A stretch of DNA of 11,331 bases from CAVPGH01 sp046726955. GTDB taxonomy: Bacteria; Acidobacteriota; Vicinamibacteria; Fen-336. The notes below the pieces were generated by a model. That model saw nothing but the letters and a program-made list of their open reading frames with translations, was not told the DNA's origin and did not search any database. The DNA is taken from assembly GCA_046726955.1 (NCBI GenBank), contig JBKPBQ010000558.1, positions 1 to 11,331 on the forward strand, written 5' to 3'. Positions 8,291 through 11,331 of this stretch are shown here, one piece after another; the stretch's first letter is position 1, and every line of letters starts with the position of its first letter. The translations under genes and the position numbers were made by a program.

Positions 8291-8319
8291 ATTATATCTG
8301 CGAGTAGTCGGTCGGTCGG
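8291..8319 (-). promoter_or_regulatory. Possible internal promoter with consensus -10 over the NIPSNAP stop codon
   Basis: On the minus strand, bases 8296-8291 read TATAAT, an exact sigma-70 -10 hexamer, which is unusual in DNA this GC-rich. Seventeen bases upstream is CCGACC (8319-8314), matching TTGACA at only three positions. The hexamer arises from the last NIPSNAP codons and its stop (ATA TAA, then an in-frame TGA). A start about 7 nt downstream would leave a leader of only about 9 nt before the fusion-protein ATG at 8275. It could give the pump genes separate expression, but chance is quite possible. Confidence 0.25.
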
Positions 8320-9080
8320 AGCAGCCAGTTGCTTGTGGTGGTGAGGATCTCCGCGTTCGTGTAGCCGGCGGTGGTACTGAGCTTCGTCCACTCCGGATCT
8401 TCCCGGAACGTGCTCCAGGCCTTCTCGCGCGCGGCCACGTCCGCGAAGCCGAGCATGTAGGTGAGGCTCGGAAGCACGGGGCCGCTCACGTTGCGTCCGA
8501 AGAAGATCGGATTCAGCCCCACCCGCCGGAAGATCGCGATCTCGCCCGCCTTCTCGAACATCTCCACTTTCTTAAGGCCCGCCGCTTCACTGTGGCTCGC
8601 GTACAGGCGAAGCTCGAAGACACGCGAGGGCGCCGCGGCTGGGCCCTTGGGTAGCTCCACGTCGGGCATGGTCTCGAATGGAACCATCAGCGAAGACTCG
8701 CGGGTCACGTAGAGCGGATCCGTCGCAGGGGGAGTGCGGAAGGGCTCGGCGTTCTTCGCATACTCGGGATCGCCGGCCAGCCGATCGCGAATCGTGCGGA
8801 GCGAGTCGGCGTTCGGATGCGACAGCAGCAGATAGACCGACGGGTTGTCGGGGCCGACCATGACCGTGAAAGCACCTACGGGGCTGACCCCCACCCGGTT
8901 CAACGCCGGAACGAGGATCTTCGCGTACTCCGTAAACCGCGCCTGCGGCGCTCCGAATCGCAGCCGGTACCGGCGCAGCTCCAGGAGCCGGGGACGGGCG
9001 TCGCTGTCCGCCGCTCGGGCTGAGTCCGACGAAACGGCCGCCGCCACGATCGAAGACGTCACGAAGTCCCGCCGATGCAT
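8292..9080 (-). CDS. Tat-exported NIPSNAP family protein
   Basis: The 262-residue protein begins with MHRRDFVTSS, a twin-arginine (RRxF) signal, followed by a weakly hydrophobic Ala/Val stretch and a likely cleavage site after ARA (residue 23). The mature part holds two ferredoxin-like (dimeric alpha-beta barrel) modules. One starts at LLELRRYRL (about 32-128) and the second at VFELRLYAS (about 153-259). The second has an aromatic-rich NPIFFGRNVSG segment and ends in a YTNAEI..SNWLLRP stretch. This arrangement is the NIPSNAP pattern, whose biochemical role in bacteria is not settled. Tat export implies folding, perhaps with a cofactor, before export to the periplasm. The ATG at 9080 has a strong GAGGAGG site 6 nt upstream. 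Tandem in-frame stops (TAA TGA) end the gene. It sits between a lactonase-like gene (28 nt upstream) and the pump genes. Confidence 0.88.
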   Translation of the reverse strand: MHRRDFVTSSIVAAAVSSDSARAADSDARPRLLELRRYRLRFGAPQARFTEYAKILVPALNRVGVSPVGAFTVMVGPDNPSVYLLLSHPNADSLRTIRDRLAGDPEYAKNAEPFRTPPATDPLYVTRESSLMVPFETMPDVELPKGPAAAPSRVFELRLYASHSEAAGLKKVEMFEKAGEIAIFRRVGLNPIFFGRNVSGPVLPSLTYMLGFADVAAREKAWSTFREDPEWTKLSTTAGYTNAEILTTTSNWLLRPTDYSQI

Positions 9081-9093
9081 GAGGAGCCTCCTC
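9081..9093 (-). promoter_or_regulatory. Ribosome binding site of the NIPSNAP gene, within a palindrome
   Basis: Read on the minus strand, the sequence is GAGGAGG-CTCCTC-ATG. GAGGAGG (plus-strand 9087-9093) is a near-perfect Shine-Dalgarno and CTCCTC is the 6-nt spacer. The spacer is complementary to the Shine-Dalgarno itself, so a 5-bp hairpin with a 3-nt loop can form over the ribosome site. This strongly supports the ATG at 9080 as the start. Confidence 0.7.
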
Positions 9094-9108
9094 GGGCGGC
9101 CGCGGCGC

Positions 9109-10122
9109 TCATCCGCCGGCCACGCCCTGCGTGTTCACGTAGAGCGAGTAGAGCGAAGTCGAGGCGGCCATGAAGAGCCGGTTGCGGTGGCGGCCGCCGA
9201 AGCAAACGTTGGCGCAGCGCTCGGGTAGGTCGATGCGCCCGATCGGCTTCCCCTCGGAAGTGAAGACGGCCACCCCGTCGAGGCCGGGCTCGCCCATTCC
9301 CCAGCCCACCCAGAGGTTGCCGTCCACGTCCACGCGCATCCCGTCCGGCGTTCCCGGGCCGGCGTCCACGAGCTTCCTCTTGTTCGCGAGCCGGCGGCCG
9401 TCCACGACGTCGTACGCGTGGATGTACCGGGGCGAGGTGCCGGCCTCGATCACGTACAGCCGCTTCTCGTCCGGCGAGAAGGCGAGGCCGTTGGGGCGGC
9501 TCACGTCGCCGGCCACGACCGTGAGGCCGCCGTCGGCCGGGTCCACGCGATAGACGTTCGTGGGCAATTCCGGCTCCGCGCGATGGCCCTCGTAGTAGCC
9601 GAGCACGCCGAACGGCGGGTCGGTGAACCAGATGGAGCCGTCCGATTTGCACACGACGTCGTTCGGGGAATTGAGCGGCTTGCCCTCGAACCGGTCGGCG
9701 ACGACGGTGATGCCGCCGTCGTGCTCGGTGCGCGTGACTCGGCGCGCGTCGTGCTCGCAGGTGACGAGCCGGCCCTGGCGGTCGCGCGTGTTCCCGTTGG
9801 CGTTGTTCGACGGCTTGCGGAAGACGCTGATCGCGCCCGTCTCCTCCTCCCACTTCAGGATCCGATCGTTGGGGATGTCGCTCCAGAGCAGGAAGCGGCC
9901 GTCGCCGAACCACACCGGCCCCTCGGACCAGCGAAAGCCGGTGCCGAGGCGCTCGACCTTGGCGGAGTTCACGCGGTACTTCGTGAAGGCGGGGTCGAGG
10001 ATCTTGATCGACGGATCGGGGTAGCGCTGGCTCGGCTCCCAGTCCGCCCGAGCCCGTCCCGTGGAAGCGACGGCGAAGGCGGCGGCGCCCGTGGCCAGAA
10101 ACCGTCGTCGCGTCGGCTCCAT
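9109..10122 (-). CDS. Tat-exported SMP-30/gluconolactonase-like protein
   Basis: The 337-residue protein belongs to the SMP-30/gluconolactonase/LRE family: six-bladed beta-propellers that bind a divalent metal and usually hydrolyse sugar or other lactones. The N-terminus has a textbook twin-arginine signal (TRRRFLATG, residues 4-12) with probable cleavage after RARA (about residue 26), so it acts in the periplasm. Expected metal-site residues are present: Glu67 in RWSEGPVW, Asn154 in NSPNDVV, Asn211 in RPNGLAFSPDE and Asp260 in TPDGMRVDVDGNLW. The frame stays open far upstream, but the ATG at 10122 is chosen because it gives the Tat signal and has a GGAGG site 4 nt before it. It is the first gene of the minus-strand cluster and diverges from the SGNH hydrolase gene 63 bp away. 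The natural substrate is unknown. Confidence 0.93.
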   Translation of the reverse strand: MEPTRRRFLATGAAAFAVASTGRARADWEPSQRYPDPSIKILDPAFTKYRVNSAKVERLGTGFRWSEGPVWFGDGRFLLWSDIPNDRILKWEEETGAISVFRKPSNNANGNTRDRQGRLVTCEHDARRVTRTEHDGGITVVADRFEGKPLNSPNDVVCKSDGSIWFTDPPFGVLGYYEGHRAEPELPTNVYRVDPADGGLTVVAGDVSRPNGLAFSPDEKRLYVIEAGTSPRYIHAYDVVDGRRLANKRKLVDAGPGTPDGMRVDVDGNLWVGWGMGEPGLDGVAVFTSEGKPIGRIDLPERCANVCFGGRHRNRLFMAASTSLYSLYVNTQGVAGG

Positions 10123-10126
10123 TCCC

Positions 10127-10131
10127 CCTCC
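10127..10131 (-). promoter_or_regulatory. Ribosome binding site of the SMP-30-like gene
   Basis: The minus strand reads GGAGGGGGAATG, so GGAGG ends 4 nt before the ATG at 10122. The site decides the start of this gene, whose frame is otherwise open for hundreds of bases upstream through the opposite strand of the SGNH hydrolase gene. Confidence 0.7.
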
Positions 10132-10173
10132 CGCGCCCGCGGCGCTCGGCAGTATATTCGAGTGCTCTTCGGG
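10132..10173. promoter_or_regulatory. Compact divergent promoter region
   Basis: Only 63 bp separate the minus-strand SMP-30-like start (10122) and the plus-strand hydrolase start (10186). With both ribosome sites removed, about 42 bp remain. The one AT-rich spot is 10151-10159: TATATT on the plus strand (10153-10158, 27 nt before the hydrolase ATG) and TATACT on the minus strand (10156-10151), each one base from TATAAT. No convincing -35 box is seen for either. The two promoters would have to overlap, which suggests mutual interference or shared control. No clear operator palindrome was found. Confidence 0.4.
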
Positions 10174-10174
10174 G

Positions 10175-10180
10175 AAAGGA
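10175..10180 (+). promoter_or_regulatory. Ribosome binding site of the SGNH hydrolase gene
   Basis: AAAGGA lies 5 nt before the ATG at 10186 and follows a GGGG run. It supports that ATG over any of the upstream in-frame starts, which lie opposite the SMP-30-like gene and lack a signal peptide. Confidence 0.6.
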
Positions 10181-10185
10181 ATCCA

Positions 10186-11079
10186 ATGAACCAAACGAAC
10201 CACCTGCGGACGGCCGCCATCTTTCTCACGCTTTCCTTCTCGGCGCAGCTCCTTCTCGCCCAGGCCGCGGCGCCGGCGCCCGCGCCCGTGCCGAGCCCGG
10301 CCACGGCGGAGGTGGCCTTCCCCGGGCAGTACGCGCTCCCCCCCGCGGAGTGGAAGTACCCGGTCTGGCCGTCCGGCTGCCGCCGTTTTCCCGGAGAGGA
10401 GAAGGCCTGCCTCGAGTTCGTCGCCGCCGACTACGGACGGCTCGGGCGCTTCGCTGCCGCAAACGCCGCCCTCGCGGCGCCCGCTCCGGGCGAGCGGCGG
10501 GTCGTCTTCTTCGGCGACTCGATAACGGACAACTGGTCGAAGGCCGGCTACGGTGGGTTCTTTCCGGGCCGCCCCTACGTCAATCGCGGCATCAGCGGCC
10601 AGACCACGTCCCAGATGCTCGTGCGCTTCCGCCCGGACGTGATCGCCCTCAAGCCCGGCGCGGTGGTCATCCTCGCGGGGACGAACGACGTCGCCGCCAA
10701 CGCGGGACCCGCGACGAACGAGGCGATCGAGGACAACCTGGCGAGCATGGCGGAGCTCGCGAAGGCCCACGGCATCGCGGTCGTGCTCGCTTCGCTCCTC
10801 CCGGTGTCCGACGACAAGCGCGACCAGATCGGACAGGCCCTGGCCCGCACTCAGGATCGTCCGCTCGCCCGGCTCAAGGCGATCAACGCCTGGATGGCGG
10901 ACTACGCGAAGGCGAACGGCCACGCCTACCTGGACTACTGGTCGGCCACCGCGGACGCGCGCGGGATGCTCAAGCCCGACCTGAACAACGACGGCCTCCA
11001 CCCCAACGCCGCCGGCTACGCGGTGATGGCGCCGCTGGCGGAGACCGCGATCGCGCAGGCCCTCGGCAAGACTCGCTGA
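10186..11079 (+). CDS. Secreted SGNH/GDSL-type esterase
   Basis: The 297-residue protein has a Sec signal peptide (Arg8, a hydrophobic core at about 10-24, likely cleavage near LLLAQA) followed by an Ala/Pro linker (about 27-40). All SGNH blocks are present: VVFFGDSITDNW with nucleophile Ser112, NRGISGQT with the oxyanion Gly138, VVILAGTNDVA with Asn167, and NDGLHPNAAGY with Asp269 and His272. It should therefore be an active serine esterase, acyl- or acetylhydrolase, outside the inner membrane. Two cysteines in the N-terminal extension (Cys65, Cys75) could form a disulphide. The ATG at 10186 has AAAGGA 5 nt upstream, whereas longer in-frame extensions to the left would overlap the opposite-strand gene and lack a signal. 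It is divergent from the SMP-30-like gene, and 45 nt before the ADOP-type permease gene on the same strand. The substrate (lipid, acetylated sugar or other ester) cannot be told from sequence. Confidence 0.95.
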   Translation: MNQTNHLRTAAIFLTLSFSAQLLLAQAAAPAPAPVPSPATAEVAFPGQYALPPAEWKYPVWPSGCRRFPGEEKACLEFVAADYGRLGRFAAANAALAAPAPGERRVVFFGDSITDNWSKAGYGGFFPGRPYVNRGISGQTTSQMLVRFRPDVIALKPGAVVILAGTNDVAANAGPATNEAIEDNLASMAELAKAHGIAVVLASLLPVSDDKRDQIGQALARTQDRPLARLKAINAWMADYAKANGHAYLDYWSATADARGMLKPDLNNDGLHPNAAGYAVMAPLAETAIAQALGKTR

Positions 11080-11124
11080 ACCTTTTCCGCCGGCCGCGCG
11101 TCACAACCAGCGACGAGGTGCGTG

Positions 11125-11331
11125 ATGCGTGAGCCCTGGTTCAAATCGCTGGGCGCGGACGTTCGCTACGGCCTGCGGGGCCTCGTGAAGAGCCGCGGGT
11201 TCGCCGCCGTCGCGATCATCACCCTCGGGCTCGGGATCGGGTCGTCCACCGCGCTGTACAGCGTGATCGAGAACGTGCTCCTGTCGCCGTTCCCCTACCC
11301 GGACGCGGGACGGCTGATGTCTCTGCAGATC
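11125..11331 (+). CDS. ADOP-type (MacB/FtsX-like) permease, N-terminal part
   Basis: The frame is open from the ATG at 11125 to the right edge, so 69 codons are visible and the rest lies outside the window. The start has the family hallmark: an amphipathic DVRYGLRGLVKSRGF segment, a first transmembrane helix with ITLGLGIGSSTALYSV, then ENVLLSPFPYPDAGRLM. Proteins of this kind in the acidobacterial duplicated orphan permease group are about 800 residues long, with two FtsX and two MacB-type periplasmic domains and no ATPase fused. A GAGG-type ribosome site (about 11115-11120) lies before the ATG, and an in-frame GTG at 11122 is a possible alternative start. The gene begins 45 nt after the SGNH hydrolase, with no clear terminator between them, so read-through is possible. 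The substrate is unknown. Confidence 0.85.
   Translation, partial: MREPWFKSLGADVRYGLRGLVKSRGFAAVAIITLGLGIGSSTALYSVIENVLLSPFPYPDAGRLMSLQI

Larger units (their letters stand above)
3953..10122 (-). other. Predicted four-gene operon: SMP-30, NIPSNAP, MFP, RND
   Basis: Four minus-strand genes follow one another with gaps of 28 nt (9081-9108), 16 nt (8276-8291) and 3 nt (7088-7090). There is no room for full promoters between them, apart from a possible -10-like element at the end of the NIPSNAP gene. The first two products carry twin-arginine signals, the third is a lipoprotein and the fourth is an inner-membrane pump. All four therefore act at or beyond the inner membrane. Transcription probably starts in the 63-bp divergent region left of the SGNH hydrolase gene and ends at the stem-loop at 3873-3903. 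Co-transcription is inferred from spacing alone. Confidence 0.65.

Noticed and set aside
8306..8319. Short GTCG tandem run near the end of the NIPSNAP gene
   Set aside because: Only about three units, coding for ordinary residues (RPTD). Too short to call a microsatellite or binding-site array.
9418..10185. Upstream extension of the SGNH hydrolase frame
   Set aside because: It runs antisense through the SMP-30-like gene. The ATG at 10186 gives a Sec signal peptide and has AAAGGA at proper distance.
10123..11001. Upstream extension of the SMP-30-like frame (to 630 codons)
   Set aside because: The extension runs antisense through the SGNH hydrolase gene. The ATG at 10122 gives a Tat signal with a good ribosome site.

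Overview
The window is a GC-rich, gene-dense piece of a bacterial chromosome. It most likely comes from an Acidobacteriota-like soil or sediment organism. The reasons are the start of an ADOP-type permease (the MacB/FtsX-like permease family greatly expanded in Acidobacteriota) at the right edge, an HAE1-type RND efflux pump, Tat-exported SMP-30 and NIPSNAP proteins, and a very large secreted Ig-like repeat protein. This placement is inferred from gene families. There is no rRNA or other marker gene.

Layout, left to right. (1) Positions 1-3852, plus strand: the 3' part of a giant secreted multidomain protein, open at the left edge. It has an N-terminal region that looks like a beta-propeller, a carboxypeptidase-regulatory-like domain, a jelly-roll-like middle, four Ig-like repeats with an exact 243-bp period, and a C-terminal 'LLDTR' module. 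(2) Positions 3853-3952: a short convergent gap holding a perfect 10-bp GC-rich stem-loop, probably a terminator for both sides. (3) Positions 10122 down to 3953, minus strand: four tightly packed genes in transcription order, namely SMP-30/gluconolactonase-like protein, NIPSNAP-family protein, RND membrane fusion lipoprotein and RND inner-membrane transporter. The gaps are 28, 16 and 3 nt, so this looks like one operon. (4) Positions 10123-10185: a 63-bp divergent control region. (5) Positions 10186-11079, plus strand: a secreted SGNH/GDSL hydrolase. (6) From 11125 to the right edge, plus strand: the first 69 codons of an ADOP-type permease.

How the genes may work together: the minus-strand cluster joins two Tat-exported periplasmic proteins (a probable lactonase and a NIPSNAP protein) to an RND exporter lacking its own outer-membrane channel or regulator. 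One reading is that the periplasmic pair processes or binds a small molecule that the pump exports. That link rests only on gene order. The divergent esterase may share the control region.

No RNA genes, CRISPR arrays, insertion sequences, phage genes or attachment sites were seen. Apart from the arrangement of the minus-strand cluster, the genes belong to known families, and I see no clear evidence of a wholly new system.
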